A stretch of DNA of 64,000 bases from Gammaproteobacteria bacterium (GTDB taxonomy: Bacteria > Pseudomonadota > Gammaproteobacteria > GCA-001735895): contig JAOTXY010000005.1 in the NCBI GenBank assembly GCA_029862125.1, positions 1 to 64,000 on the forward strand, written 5' to 3'. Under the pieces are notes generated by a model that saw only the letters and a list, made by a program, of their open reading frames with translations, ran no database searches and was not told the DNA's origin. Positions 49,905-58,981 of this stretch are shown one piece after another; the stretch's first letter is position 1, and each line of letters starts with the position of its first letter. The position numbers were made by a program, and so were the translations under genes.

Positions 49905-51283
49905 TAATTCAACACCTGCCCCAGCGTCCGAGTTTTGTTGTCGACAAATGCCTGCAGGCGATTATTTAAGTTACCCAGTTTAGCGGCCTGCTGGTAAGAG
50001 AAGAGCGCGCCTTCAAGCGCAGCGGTCTGCTCCTGGGAAATTCCGAGCCCGATCCAGTTCTTGGCATTGGTCGCATCCTGCTCGAGTGCGAGGTGATAAT
50101 GCCTGATTGCGCCTTCATGTTCGTCGAGTCGCTGGTAACTGGCCGCCACCAGCGCCTGCAGACTAGTATTCACTGAAACCTCACTTGCAAACAAATCGAT
50201 AACAGCTCGATAGGCTGCCGTCTGGAATAACGATCGCGCATACTCGGTTTTGAACAGCAGATCGTCGGGATAAGTCGCCATCGAATCGCGCACCAGGCGA
50301 AGAAATCGACCGCGCTGATTCTGGCTGCCGTAAAGCGCGAGCAGATGTTTACGTGCATCGTAGTCTTCGCTACCCCCCAGCAGGTTCTGCAGTGTCGTCC
50401 GGGCCTCTGCAAACCGACGGGAATTCATCAATGCAACCGCGTATTCGAGTTGATTGATCGTCTTCGCATTTGGATTGGTAGATTTTATATCGAGTTTAAC
50501 AACCGCGTCTGACGATGCGGAAGCCGAGGCCTGTTGCGACTCCAGCTCGACCTCGTCTGCCGCTGCATTGGTCGATGCAAGTTCCATCGTTTCCGGGGCT
50601 TGCTGCGCCTTGATCGCACTTGGCTCGCCGGCGGCCATACTATCGACTACGGTATCCACAACCACCGGTGCAGCCTTTTTGCGTAAATTGATCACCCAGA
50701 CGGGTTCCCCATTTACCAGGCTCTGTCGGGTTTCGACCAGGATATCCTCTGCCGTTTGAAAACTGACATCCACCCCGCTATTCGAGGGAGCGATAGCAAG
50801 CTCCCTGATCCAGCGGTTGTCGCTTATCACCGGCGCAAATATCTGACTTTCTATATCGCGCAAATGATAACCAAAACTATTTTCACCACGTTCCTTCAGA
50901 AACGCGACTACCTTGTCCCGCAATGCAAACTCCATGCGCATATCGTCTTCGGATTCACGAATCTGCAGGCCGATAATCTGGTTACCGATCATTCGATCCG
51001 TGACTACGACATGATCGACTTCCGCTTCGGCCACCGGCAATGCAGTTATTGCGGGCGAGGTGCTTGCTATCGATGGTGCCGCAGAAGTACTACTGCTAAT
51101 GAGCTGGTCCTGCAGATAAATCCATGCTCCCGCCATCAATAACAATAACAACAGCGCTATCAATAAAAGTGGTTTCAGGTCGCGCGTAGGAGTAGATCTG
51201 ACCCCGATCGTATCAATTTCGATCGGGGTGAATTGACTTTCCCTGCTTTCGAGATCCTTGAGAACGTTATTGATAACACTCAT
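49904..51283 (-). CDS. mshN: MshN-like TPR protein
   Basis: The 459-residue protein begins MSVINNVLKDLESRESQFTPIEI, the short cytoplasmic start typical of MshN. One TM segment (LKPLLLIALLLLLLMAGAWIYL, about 36-57), a linker with a beta-rich AMIN-like section and C-terminal TPRs (about 285-440) follow. MshN is an inner-membrane accessory of MSHA pilus assembly. It overlaps mshM by 4 bp and mshE by one base. The paralogue in the second cluster (36579) is about 220 residues longer. Confidence 0.83.
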   Translation of the reverse strand: MSVINNVLKDLESRESQFTPIEIDTIGVRSTPTRDLKPLLLIALLLLLLMAGAWIYLQDQLISSSTSAAPSIASTSPAITALPVAEAEVDHVVVTDRMIGNQIIGLQIRESEDDMRMEFALRDKVVAFLKERGENSFGYHLRDIESQIFAPVISDNRWIRELAIAPSNSGVDVSFQTAEDILVETRQSLVNGEPVWVINLRKKAAPVVVDTVVDSMAAGEPSAIKAQQAPETMELASTNAAADEVELESQQASASASSDAVVKLDIKSTNPNAKTINQLEYAVALMNSRRFAEARTTLQNLLGGSEDYDARKHLLALYGSQNQRGRFLRLVRDSMATYPDDLLFKTEYARSLFQTAAYRAVIDLFASEVSVNTSLQALVAASYQRLDEHEGAIRHYHLALEQDATNAKNWIGLGISQEQTAALEGALFSYQQAAKLGNLNNRLQAFVDNKTRTLGQVLN

Positions 51284-52083
51284 TGCATCTGGCTGTCAGC
51301 AGCTGCCGCCTCTATGTGCTTACCCTTGACATAGAACTCGCCGCTGGCGTAGGAAAGCATCAACGCCTTGTTGCATAGCAGATTGATAATCCTGGGTATA
51401 CCCTGGCTAAGCTTATACAGCCGGCGTAGTGCGCTGTCATCGAATAACTCGGGCCCACGGTAGCCTGCTAAACTGACCCGATGCTGCAGATACGATCGAA
51501 TTGAGACCTGGTTTAACGGCTTCAACTGATAGGCATGCCCGATTCTTTGCTTTAACTGCCTCGCGTTACTTTTTGCTAGTATGGCATCAAGTTCGGGCTG
51601 CCCAAACAGGACTATCTGTACCAATTTTCGCTTACCGGTTTCCAGGTTACTGAGGAGACGAATCGCTTCGAGACTCTCCTCGGGTATTGATTGCGCCTCG
51701 TCAAGAATGATGACCGTACCGCGATTTCGACGCGCGTTTTCGATTAAATACTCGTTGATACAGGTGAGATAATTTGCCTTGTTGAGCCTGTCCGCTATGC
51801 CCATTTCGACTAAAATTGCATGGAACAAGGCGTTGCAACCCATGTATGGATTGGGGATGTATACTGTATCAAAATTCAACTCCAGTGCCTGAAGCAGTTT
51901 TCGGCACAACAAGGTCTTGCCTGTGCCCACCTCACCGGTCACCTTGATGAAACCTTCACCAGAGCCAATGGCCACGCGTAATACGTTGAGTGCTTCCTTA
52001 TGAGTAAAAGACTGGTAAAAAAACCCGGTATCCGGGGTCAGACTGAACGGTTTTTCCGAAAGTCCGTAGTATCGTTCGTACAT
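51280..52083 (-). CDS. mshM: MshM AAA ATPase (ExeA family)
   Basis: The 267-residue protein starts MYERYYGLSEKPFSLTPDTGFFYQS. It has Walker A GEVGTGKT, Walker B TVIILDEAQSIPEESLEAIRLLSNLE and sensor motif LFGQPELDAIL, typical of ExeA/MshM AAA proteins. Unlike its paralogue at 40230 it has no TM, repeat or SPOR-like extension. It probably assists secretin placement or assembly. It overlaps mshL by one base and mshN by 4 bp. Confidence 0.9.
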   Translation of the reverse strand: MYERYYGLSEKPFSLTPDTGFFYQSFTHKEALNVLRVAIGSGEGFIKVTGEVGTGKTLLCRKLLQALELNFDTVYIPNPYMGCNALFHAILVEMGIADRLNKANYLTCINEYLIENARRNRGTVIILDEAQSIPEESLEAIRLLSNLETGKRKLVQIVLFGQPELDAILAKSNARQLKQRIGHAYQLKPLNQVSIRSYLQHRVSLAGYRGPELFDDSALRRLYKLSQGIPRIINLLCNKALMLSYASGEFYVKGKHIEAAAADSQMQ

Positions 52084-53783
52084 TATTCACCCTCCACGGA
52101 AGAAGCGTTTAATTGTTTGACTCGATCAACACTCTGCTGAATATAATTAGACCAGACGCGGTTCTTGTCGACGACGATAGGTCGCAACAGGATAACCAGT
52201 TCACTGCGCCGGTTAACTTTCCTTTTTTGCTTGAAGGCTTCGCCAACAAATGGAACATCGCTAACTCCTGGCACACCACTAACTTCATCGCTGGTGATAT
52301 TCTTCATCAATCCGCCGATCACGACGACCTGGCCGTTTTGTGCTTTTACAACCGAGTCGGACTCTCGCACCGTACTAAGTGCCAGCGGCAATTCGAAGCT
52401 TTCGCCACCCAGGGTGATTACCTTCGTTTGATCATCGACTTCACTGATACTGGGGTGTATATGCAGTATGACATCGCCCTCCTTGCTGATTTGTGGTGTT
52501 ACATCGAGTGCAATGCCGGAAAAAAACGGGGTCAAGGTCAACTCCGGTGTCGTGGTCGTGCCGCTGGCGGTGCTGGTATTGTCGGACGACACCTCGGTGA
52601 CAAAAAATTCATCCGTACCCACCTTGATTACAGCTTTCTGGTTGTTAACGGTGGAAACCCGAGGGCTCGACAGCACGTGTACGTTACCCTGGGTGCTGAG
52701 CAGCGTGATCAGCGAGGCAAATGTGCTCGACGAGCTACCCACGGCAAACAGGTTGGCGTAGGGAATATTGCCGAGATCGAGGTTGGAAGAAAGCACCGCG
52801 TTACCTGCCGCGTCAAGCAAGGGTGTGCCGGCCTCGTCCGCAAGCACACGGCCAACACCTCTGACCACGCCGGCGTTACCGATCGCCAGGTCGCGGCTGG
52901 ACGATATCGCGGCCCAGTCGATACCTGACTGGAAGCCATCGTTAAGATCCACCTCGATAACCTTGGCTTCGAGGATTACCTGGCGCTGCAGGTTATCCTG
53001 GGCGTTTTCGAGATAGTCTTCAACATCGCGCAGTTCTCCCGGCATTGCACGCACGATAACCAGTCCGGCGTGGCGGTCAACCACCACCGAACGCCCCTGG
53101 CCATCGCCCACAATCGAAACCAGCGTAGCCCGCAGCTCTGACCAGAAGTCTGCCACGCTACTGGTGCTTATACTGCTGGATTTTAGCGAACTGTTCCCAG
53201 ACGAGTTGTCACTCTCGTTACTGTCCCGGTTACCCGATCCTTCGATCTGACCAGAACTGACGGTCATCAAGGATTCTCCGGCACGACTGACATTGAGATA
53301 ATTAACCGGGAATATTTTTGACTGGATACGCGCAGGCAGTACGATATAGCCAGTGTCGTTTTGCTTGAATTCGAAACCATAGACTTCACGGGTAAGCTGC
53401 ATGACCTCAGCCACGGTCACGTTCTTTAAATCGAGCGAGATTTCGCCTTCAACGCTCGGGTGTACTACCATGTTGATATTAGTTTCCCTTACCAGGCTCA
53501 TGAAAAACAGCCGTGCAGGTGCTTTCGAGACTGAAATATCGAACGCGTTTTCGAACTTTAGATCCTGTTCCAGTCCGGGTACAGCGATGCTGCTACCGGG
53601 AACCAGTTGATCGAGGATTTCGTCAGGAGGCGATTTCGCATCGGGGATCACTACCGCAGCGGCTTCAATCAGCGCATCGTCGATGCTTTGCCTATTTTGC
53701 TGCGCAACCTCCCGATTCTGTGACGAAGCGCAGGCGCTTAGAAGTCCGGCCAACATGATGATACACAGGCGTTGCTTAATCAT
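52083..53783 (-). CDS. mshL: MshL secretin of the MSHA pilus
   Basis: The 566-residue lipoprotein has a signal with lipobox LSAC (IIMLAGLLSACASS). N0/N1-like domains follow (FDISVSKAPARLFFMSLVRETNINMVVHPSVEGEISLDLKNVTVAEVMQLT), then a Ser/Asn-rich linker. The secretin core includes VILEAKVIEVDLNDGFQSGIDW, VLSSPRVSTVNNQKAVIKVGTDEFF, ALDVTPQISKEGDVILHIHPSI and VVIGGLMKNITSDEVSGVPGVSDVPFVGEAF. It forms the outer-membrane channel of the MSHA pilus. It overlaps mshK by 4 bp and mshM by one base. Confidence 0.93.
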   Translation of the reverse strand: MIKQRLCIIMLAGLLSACASSQNREVAQQNRQSIDDALIEAAAVVIPDAKSPPDEILDQLVPGSSIAVPGLEQDLKFENAFDISVSKAPARLFFMSLVRETNINMVVHPSVEGEISLDLKNVTVAEVMQLTREVYGFEFKQNDTGYIVLPARIQSKIFPVNYLNVSRAGESLMTVSSGQIEGSGNRDSNESDNSSGNSSLKSSSISTSSVADFWSELRATLVSIVGDGQGRSVVVDRHAGLVIVRAMPGELRDVEDYLENAQDNLQRQVILEAKVIEVDLNDGFQSGIDWAAISSSRDLAIGNAGVVRGVGRVLADEAGTPLLDAAGNAVLSSNLDLGNIPYANLFAVGSSSSTFASLITLLSTQGNVHVLSSPRVSTVNNQKAVIKVGTDEFFVTEVSSDNTSTASGTTTTPELTLTPFFSGIALDVTPQISKEGDVILHIHPSISEVDDQTKVITLGGESFELPLALSTVRESDSVVKAQNGQVVVIGGLMKNITSDEVSGVPGVSDVPFVGEAFKQKRKVNRRSELVILLRPIVVDKNRVWSNYIQQSVDRVKQLNASSVEGE

Positions 53784-54196
53784 AAGTCACTCTCGACAGC
53801 TTCTTTTCTGACAGTTGTTAAATTGTTGTCCAGGCTCAAATTGATAACCTTTCCCTTACGTATCAGGCGGGCTGTTGCACGCGTCAACTTGACCAGTTCG
53901 GCGCCCCTGATACGATCACCAACCACAAGCATCTGATCGTTAATGATCGCGACTTTACGCTCCCTTGCATAAAGGATTGATGTGAGTTGCAGCGGCTTCT
54001 GTTGTGGCTTTATCGCCTTTGTTGATGTGGTTGTGCGCTTACCAGTCCATTTGGCCTGACGAAATTTCTGCAATGCATACGGCGGGGGTTGCATCGGGTT
54101 GCGCAATTCCGCTGCTTTCGCCATCGTACCAACGCCAAGAAACCCCAGTGATAGCAGGACTACCACCGCGATATAAGTTGAAATGATGCGCAGCAT
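53780..54196 (-). CDS. mshK: MshK-like protein
   Basis: The 138-residue protein has an N-terminal signal or anchor (MLRIISTYIAVVVLLSLGFLGVGTMAKAAE). The RNPMQPPPY stretch comes next (compare the (D)PTxPP motif of PilP/MshK), then a small beta domain LQLTSILYARERKVAIINDQMLVVGDRIRGAELVKLTRATARL typical of MshK/PilP/GspC HR domains. It should couple the inner-membrane MshIJ complex to the secretin MshL. It abuts mshJ and overlaps mshL. Confidence 0.85.
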   Translation of the reverse strand: MLRIISTYIAVVVLLSLGFLGVGTMAKAAELRNPMQPPPYALQKFRQAKWTGKRTTTSTKAIKPQQKPLQLTSILYARERKVAIINDQMLVVGDRIRGAELVKLTRATARLIRKGKVINLSLDNNLTTVRKEAVESDL

Positions 54197-54853
54197 TTAG
54201 ACCCCAACCCATTCCTTGCGCGTCGACAGAGTCGAAATCACGACTTTGACAGTAACCTTCGGATATTCGTCGCTTACCATTTCAATCTCGTCCCAGAGCA
54301 GTTTCCAGTCCAGCGCTTCCAACGTCTGCATGTACCTCAGAATATCGAGGTAACTTCCAGCAAACTCGATTTCAAGCACGTGCCGATAGATGCCCGCTTC
54401 GTTGGGCTCATCTTCGTTATCCGAGGGGATGGCCGGTTTTACTTCACGGCGCTTGAGGCTCAACAACTTTAGACGCGAATCCTGATAAATCAGTTGATTC
54501 ATTAACTGAAACATCTTTTCCGGATCAATCAACTCGATCGTGGTTACCCGGAGCCGATCCTCCAGTGCGGCTAAATCTTTGGCAAGCTTAACCAGCTGAA
54601 CTTCTTTTTCCTGCTGTACGCCGGATGCCATGGTCTGGCGTATATCGCGCAAAATAGCATGCGTATTTTCAACATCACGAGCGATACGCTGATTTTCTGT
54701 TTGCAGAGCTTCTATTTTCGTCATCCTTGGCGTCGCATAATTAATCCACCACACGAAGCCGATTACGACAATTAACGAAATTGCGATCAATCCACGCTCA
54801 CGCAAAGACTGGTTGTTAAACCACTGTGCGTATTGTTTCAGCTTGCTATTCAT
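54197..54853 (-). CDS. mshJ: MshJ (PilO-like) assembly protein
   Basis: The 218-residue protein has one TM segment (RGLIAISLIVVIGFVWWINYA). A coiled coil follows (IEALQTENQRIARDVENTHAILRDIRQTMASG), then a compact C-terminal domain (GIYRHVLEIEFAGSYLDILRYMQTLEALDWKLLWDEIEM). This is the PilO/GspM/MshJ layout. The start was moved from 54886 to ATG 54853 (MNSKLKQYAQWF), which gives a normal amphipathic start and an 8-bp overlap with the upstream gene. Confidence 0.85.
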   Translation of the reverse strand: MNSKLKQYAQWFNNQSLRERGLIAISLIVVIGFVWWINYATPRMTKIEALQTENQRIARDVENTHAILRDIRQTMASGVQQEKEVQLVKLAKDLAALEDRLRVTTIELIDPEKMFQLMNQLIYQDSRLKLLSLKRREVKPAIPSDNEDEPNEAGIYRHVLEIEFAGSYLDILRYMQTLEALDWKLLWDEIEMVSDEYPKVTVKVVISTLSTRKEWVGV

Positions 54854-55448
54854 TGAAGTCACCACTGGTAGCAATTTCAAAATCAACTTTCCAGTCGCTG
54901 TCTTTGGCTCTGCTCAGCCGGAACAAATCGAAGCGGTTACCCTGAAATATCGGCTCGGCGCTAAAACTGTCGAAGTAGCCAGGAACTTCCGTGGCGTTGA
55001 GGGCGCTACCCTTGATCTGAACAAAGTTCTCGGTGAGACGAATTTGGTTAAGCCAGATATCATCGACATGAAGGTTGGACAACGCGACCAGGAAATCGGA
55101 AAAACCCTGGCCCGATCCAAACCGGTTGGCGTCGACAAAATCTAGTACCCTCTTGCGCGCAGAAATCTGGCGCGCGGTGTTTTCAATCTTGAGATCTAGT
55201 CGGTTATCTTCAAGCAGTTTGGCAAGCTCGGCATTGGCGGTTGTAAATTCCGCCGTTAACTGGTCCCGTTCCGCCTTGACTAGCCGATTGCGTTGCTCGG
55301 CCTGTTCGAACTCGTGGTACAACAGGAAGCTCCATATTGCAGCCGCAGCGATCACTAGCAACAGGGCCGCCGCAACCTGGATTGCGGAGATCCAGAGCTT
55401 TTTCTCCTTGAATCGCTCCTGGTAAAGATTGATTTGTTGAACGATCAC
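54846..55448 (-). CDS. MshI2-like (PilN-like) assembly protein
   Basis: The 200-residue protein starts MIVQQINLYQERFKEKKLW, the conserved PilN/MshI2 cytoplasmic motif (QQINLY) that docks onto the PilM-like partner. A TM segment (VAAALLLVIAAAAIWSFLLYH), a coiled coil and a small periplasmic domain follow. It overlaps the PilM-like mshI gene by 4 bp. Together with mshI it is the split equivalent of the single fused protein at 32062-33657 in the second cluster. Confidence 0.88.
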   Translation of the reverse strand: MIVQQINLYQERFKEKKLWISAIQVAAALLLVIAAAAIWSFLLYHEFEQAEQRNRLVKAERDQLTAEFTTANAELAKLLEDNRLDLKIENTARQISARKRVLDFVDANRFGSGQGFSDFLVALSNLHVDDIWLNQIRLTENFVQIKGSALNATEVPGYFDSFSAEPIFQGNRFDLFRLSRAKDSDWKVDFEIATSGDFNE

Positions 55449-56344
55449 GAAGTTATACCCCGCAATGCCGCACAGTACGCATGAAAGCAGTGCGGTTCGA
55501 GTCCGGGACTGCCAAAGGTGATGAAATCGATATCGAAATTGGATAAATTCTGCAGGTACATCGCCATCTTTTCGGTCGCATTTAACTGCGGAAATATTTG
55601 TAAATTGGTAACTGTACCGATACCGTAAAAACTCTCGAAATAATCCAGCGAACGCTGTATCTCGAGCAGCAATGCATCAAAGGCGCTTTCATCGTCACTG
55701 GAAGCCAGTTCGAGCTGATCGATACCAATCGGGAACTCGCGTGACACGTAGAGGTCGGTGTCGTGATAAACGCTTAGTAAGCCGTTGCTGGTGGTCAGTG
55801 TCAGCAGCGCCAGGCTTTGCTCCGCGCTATCTTGCACGACCTCGAGATTAGAACGGACCAGTTCGTGAACGTCGAGTACATTCAGTTCCAGGGCCGTAGC
55901 CTTGATACTCTCGACATAGCTGCTGACGACAGCTTCCCGGGCTGCAACCACTCCGACCTGTTGCTGTTTGTTCTTGCTCGAACCCGGCATCGGATAACTA
56001 TCGACCACCGCATGGGCAACGTCGTAGTTGATCAAGTCCTTGATTTTCCAGGTCACCGCCTGAATCATCTCGGAATCTTCGACTTCAGGTCTCTCAACCT
56101 GATAAATATCACAGTCGTCGTTCGCAACCAGGCAATTACAGAGGGTCTTCTGTAAGTTGTTATCACGCACCCAGCCTTTCAGAGCCTCGGCCTGAGCCTC
56201 CTGACCGGCAGCAGCGACGAATTCGCTACGGATAATGTCACCTGGATTATTTTTTCCAGTCCGCACCTGCGCTACTGCGATCCCATCACGCAGAAAATCA
56301 ATGCCGATTTGAGACTCTTTTTTCACTGTGGAAAACAGGCCCAC
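55445..56344 (-). CDS. mshI: MshI (PilM-like) assembly protein
   Basis: The 299-residue cytoplasmic protein starts MGLFSTVKKESQIGIDFLRDGIAVAQVRTGK, the actin-like fold start of PilM/MshI. Conserved blocks EMIQAVTWKIKDLINYDVAHAVVDSYPMP and LVRSNLEVVQDSAEQSLALLTLT follow. It organises the inner-membrane assembly platform with the MshI2/MshJ proteins. It is the first gene of the 9.9-kb msh operon, and a sigma54-type promoter lies 32-48 bp upstream of its start. Confidence 0.87.
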   Translation of the reverse strand: MGLFSTVKKESQIGIDFLRDGIAVAQVRTGKNNPGDIIRSEFVAAAGQEAQAEALKGWVRDNNLQKTLCNCLVANDDCDIYQVERPEVEDSEMIQAVTWKIKDLINYDVAHAVVDSYPMPGSSKNKQQQVGVVAAREAVVSSYVESIKATALELNVLDVHELVRSNLEVVQDSAEQSLALLTLTTSNGLLSVYHDTDLYVSREFPIGIDQLELASSDDESAFDALLLEIQRSLDYFESFYGIGTVTNLQIFPQLNATEKMAMYLQNLSNFDIDFITFGSPGLEPHCFHAYCAALRGITS

Positions 56345-56375
56345 GTTTTACTCCGAGTGTTATCCCTAATATCTA

Positions 56376-56392
56376 TGCAAGTTATGCGCCAA
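56376..56392 (-). promoter_or_regulatory. Sigma54-type promoter of the msh operon
   Basis: On the minus strand TTGGCGCATAACTTGCA matches TTGGCACG-N4-TTGCA except for two of the less constrained -24 positions; GG and GC are ten bases apart. It is correctly oriented and about 32 bp upstream of the mshI start. A further palindrome (CTTTCGC/GCGAAAG, 56428-56449) lies upstream and could be a regulator site. Confidence 0.7.
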
Positions 56393-56583
56393 GGGCGCAG
56401 GTATCTGCTCCCCCCATAAATGAAAAACTTTCGCATCAACGCGCGAAAGGTACAGACTCCATTCTGATCGAATTCTATCCTAGAGTTTCCTTAAGAAAAT
56501 TGTTATAACTTATTGTCACTGCTGAAAATATTAGCCCATAGCAGGGTTATTTCAAGTTATTAGCTAAAATTTATTTCAACCTG

Positions 56584-57039
56584 ATGCACATCGTCCTTTT
56601 CGAGCCTGAGATCCCGCCTAATACCGGCAATATTATGCGCCTGGCGGCAAATACGGGATTCCAGCTACATTTGATCGAACCGCTGGGATTTGAACTAGAC
56701 GATAAGCAATTGAGGCGCGCCGGCCTCGACTATCGCGAATGGGCTGAAACGAGCCTTCATGGCAGTTACCAGGAATTCATAAATTCGCTCAAATTCAATG
56801 ATTTATATGCATTTAGTACCAAAGCGAGTAAAACCTATAGCGAGGCATCCTTCGATCCAGAAGATGCGCTTTTATTTGGTCCCGAAAGCCGTGGTTTGCC
56901 AATGGAAATTCTGGAGTCACTAGATGGAGACCATAAACTGCGTATCCCCATGACGACAACCTCGCGTAGTTTGAACCTGTCAAATACGGTTGCAATTGCC
57001 GTCTATGAAGCCTGGAGGCAACAGGGATTCAGGCAATAG
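56584..57039 (+). CDS. trmL: tRNA (cytidine(34)-2'-O)-methyltransferase TrmL
   Basis: The 151-residue SPOUT methyltransferase has [61 protein letters not shown] and the knot motif [22 protein letters not shown]. TrmL methylates the wobble ribose of two tRNA-Leu isoacceptors. Length is normal. It is divergent from the msh operon and convergent with gpsA, seven bp away. In E. coli trmL is also near gpsA and secB. Confidence 0.94.
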   Translation: MHIVLFEPEIPPNTGNIMRLAANTGFQLHLIEPLGFELDDKQLRRAGLDYREWAETSLHGSYQEFINSLKFNDLYAFSTKASKTYSEASFDPEDALLFGPESRGLPMEILESLDGDHKLRIPMTTTSRSLNLSNTVAIAVYEAWRQQGFRQ

Positions 57040-57045
57040 GTCAGT

Positions 57046-58038
57046 TTATTCGTGGCCCTGGGGACGATTTTCGAGGTCGCGCACCGCGTCGTGGGGATCT
57101 TTGCCCTCGTAAAGTACGCGGTAGACTTCCTGAATGATCGGCAAGTCGAGGCCTAGCTGCTGCGCCTTGTTATAGATCGCTTTTGCCGCACGCAGCCCTT
57201 CGACGGTTTGACCGACTTCGATCTCGGCCTGCGACACCGTTTTACCCTTACCCAACGCTAAACCGAAGCGTCGATTGCGGCTCTGATCATCGGTACAGGT
57301 CAGGATGATATCGCCGAGCCCGGCCAATCCCATCATGGTCTCCTGGTGGGCGCCGAGACTGGTTCCGAGACGCATGATTTCCGAGAGGCCACGCGTCATC
57401 AGGGCAGCTCGCGTATTGGCACCGAAACCCAGCCCGTCGGCAACTCCAACCGCTATCGCAAGCACGTTTTTCAAGGCACCACCCAGCTCGACACCAACGA
57501 TATCCTCGGTCGTATAAGCACGAAAATGGTGGCCTCGAAGGCGCTCGGCAAAAGCCGCCGTGGTCTCGGCATCGTTACCCGCGCAAGCGATTGCCGCAGG
57601 CAACCCGCGCGCCACCTCGGTGGCGAAGGTCGGACCCGAGATCACGCCATAGCGATGCCGCGGCAATTCCTGATCGATGACTTCATGCAAAAGCATGCCG
57701 GTTTCAATCTCAAATCCTTTGCTGGCCCAGAACAGGGCCTGGTTTTCACTTAGCAACGGTTTTATTTCTTTCAGCAAGCTACGAAATCCCTTGCTCGGGA
57801 TTGCAATTAGCAAAAAAGGGGCATTGGTAACAGCGAGTTCGAGCTTTGCGACCGGATCAATATTGTCAGCCAGCCTGAATCCGGGGAGATAGTCCGTATT
57901 TTCGCGCAGCGCTCGCAAACGTTCGATATGAGCGGGCTCGTGGCCCCAGAGCCTGATCTGCAATGCGTTACGTGCTAATTGAATCGCGAGCGCAGTCCCC
58001 CAGGAACCTGCACCAAGCACGGCAACGTTTTCAGTCAT
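57046..58038 (-). CDS. gpsA: Glycerol-3-phosphate dehydrogenase [NAD(P)+] GpsA
   Basis: GpsA reduces dihydroxyacetone phosphate to sn-glycerol 3-phosphate for phospholipid synthesis. The 330-residue protein has the dinucleotide motif AVLGAGSWGTALA, FWASKGFE, VISGPTFATEVARGLPAAI, the catalytic lysine region VGVELGGALKNVLAIAVGVADG and GLAGLGDIILTCTDDQSRNRRFG. It follows secB by five bp in the operon ArsR regulator, rhodanese, secB, gpsA. Confidence 0.95.
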   Translation of the reverse strand: MTENVAVLGAGSWGTALAIQLARNALQIRLWGHEPAHIERLRALRENTDYLPGFRLADNIDPVAKLELAVTNAPFLLIAIPSKGFRSLLKEIKPLLSENQALFWASKGFEIETGMLLHEVIDQELPRHRYGVISGPTFATEVARGLPAAIACAGNDAETTAAFAERLRGHHFRAYTTEDIVGVELGGALKNVLAIAVGVADGLGFGANTRAALMTRGLSEIMRLGTSLGAHQETMMGLAGLGDIILTCTDDQSRNRRFGLALGKGKTVSQAEIEVGQTVEGLRAAKAIYNKAQQLGLDLPIIQEVYRVLYEGKDPHDAVRDLENRPQGHE

Positions 58039-58043
58039 CGGGC

Positions 58044-58514
58044 TTAATGCGGCGCACCGGTTTCGTCCTGCTCCGCCTGCTTTTGCTGCAGGTGTTGTTG
58101 ATACACCGCATCAAAGTTAACCGGGGACATGGTGAGAGGAGGAAAGCCTCCGCGTACTGATAAATCCGAAACCGCTTCACGGGCGTAGGGAAACAGGATA
58201 GTCATACACTGGCTGCCGAGCAGAAAGTTTTTTTGCTCATCGTCAAATCCAGCAATTTCGAACAAGCCGGCCTGGTGAACTTCGACCAGGAACGCGGTAG
58301 TTTCCTCATGCGATACGGTCAAGGTAACGCTTAGCACGACTTCGTAAACATCGCCATCGATATGCGTCTGGTCGTTGGTCAGATTCAATTCTATTTTCGG
58401 ATTCCATTTTTTAAAGCTGAACGACTGTGGAGACGTCGGGGATTCAAAGGATGCATCCTTGACGTAGAGTTTCTGGATGCCAAACTTCTTATTGGGTTCT
58501 GATGTCTCGTTCAT
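58044..58514 (-). CDS. secB: Protein-export chaperone SecB
   Basis: The 156-residue protein shows the SecB pattern FGIQKLYVKDASFESP, KKWNPKIELNLTND, VYEVVLSVTLTV, FLVEVHQAGLFEIAGF and LFPYAREAVSDLSVRGGFPPLTMSPVNFDAVYQQ. SecB tetramers hold outer-membrane and periplasmic precursors unfolded and hand them to SecA. Length is normal. The gene is three bp after the rhodanese gene and just before gpsA, as in E. coli. Confidence 0.95.
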   Translation of the reverse strand: MNETSEPNKKFGIQKLYVKDASFESPTSPQSFSFKKWNPKIELNLTNDQTHIDGDVYEVVLSVTLTVSHEETTAFLVEVHQAGLFEIAGFDDEQKNFLLGSQCMTILFPYAREAVSDLSVRGGFPPLTMSPVNFDAVYQQHLQQKQAEQDETGAPH

Positions 58515-58517
58515 GGG

Positions 58518-58946
58518 TTATTTTTTACTCAATGGTAAGTGGGCATCCTGCCAGGCCAACAAGCCGCCATTCAAGCTGTAAACCTTGTCAAATCCATTCT
58601 TGCTAAGTTCCTTGCAGGCAATTCCGGCACGCGCACCCGATTTACAATAAACCAGCAGGGTCTTGTCTTTAAATTTCTCCAGTTCATCGACGCGTTTTGC
58701 TACCGCGCCAACCGGAATCTGGATCGCCCTGGCGATTTTCCCGCCGACTGTTTCCGAGGGTTCGCGTACATCAAGCACGACAACATCCTCTTTATTCATC
58801 AACTGTACCGCGGCGGCCGGGGTAAGGCTGGCAAAACGCTGGGTTGCTATTTTCATTTCATTGAAAAAAACCAGCGCCAGCAAAACCGCAAAGGCCATCA
58901 CCAGATACGGATGATTGACCGCAAATTCAGAAATTTGAGTTAACAT
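58518..58946 (-). CDS. Membrane-anchored rhodanese-like sulfurtransferase (YibN-like)
   Basis: The 142-residue protein has one N-terminal TM segment (HPYLVMAFAVLLALVFFNEM) and a single rhodanese domain. The active-site loop VYCKSGARAG carries the catalytic cysteine, and VVLDVREPSE is also present. This is the layout of E. coli YibN, which likewise sits upstream of secB. Rhodaneses move sulfane sulfur. Here the gene directly follows an ArsR regulator with the cysteines of persulfide sensors, suggesting it is a regulated sulfur-handling step. Confidence 0.9.
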   Translation of the reverse strand: MLTQISEFAVNHPYLVMAFAVLLALVFFNEMKIATQRFASLTPAAAVQLMNKEDVVVLDVREPSETVGGKIARAIQIPVGAVAKRVDELEKFKDKTLLVYCKSGARAGIACKELSKNGFDKVYSLNGGLLAWQDAHLPLSKK

Positions 58947-58981
58947 AAGAGCAGGAAAAACAGGCCGTTAAAGATAAATAT

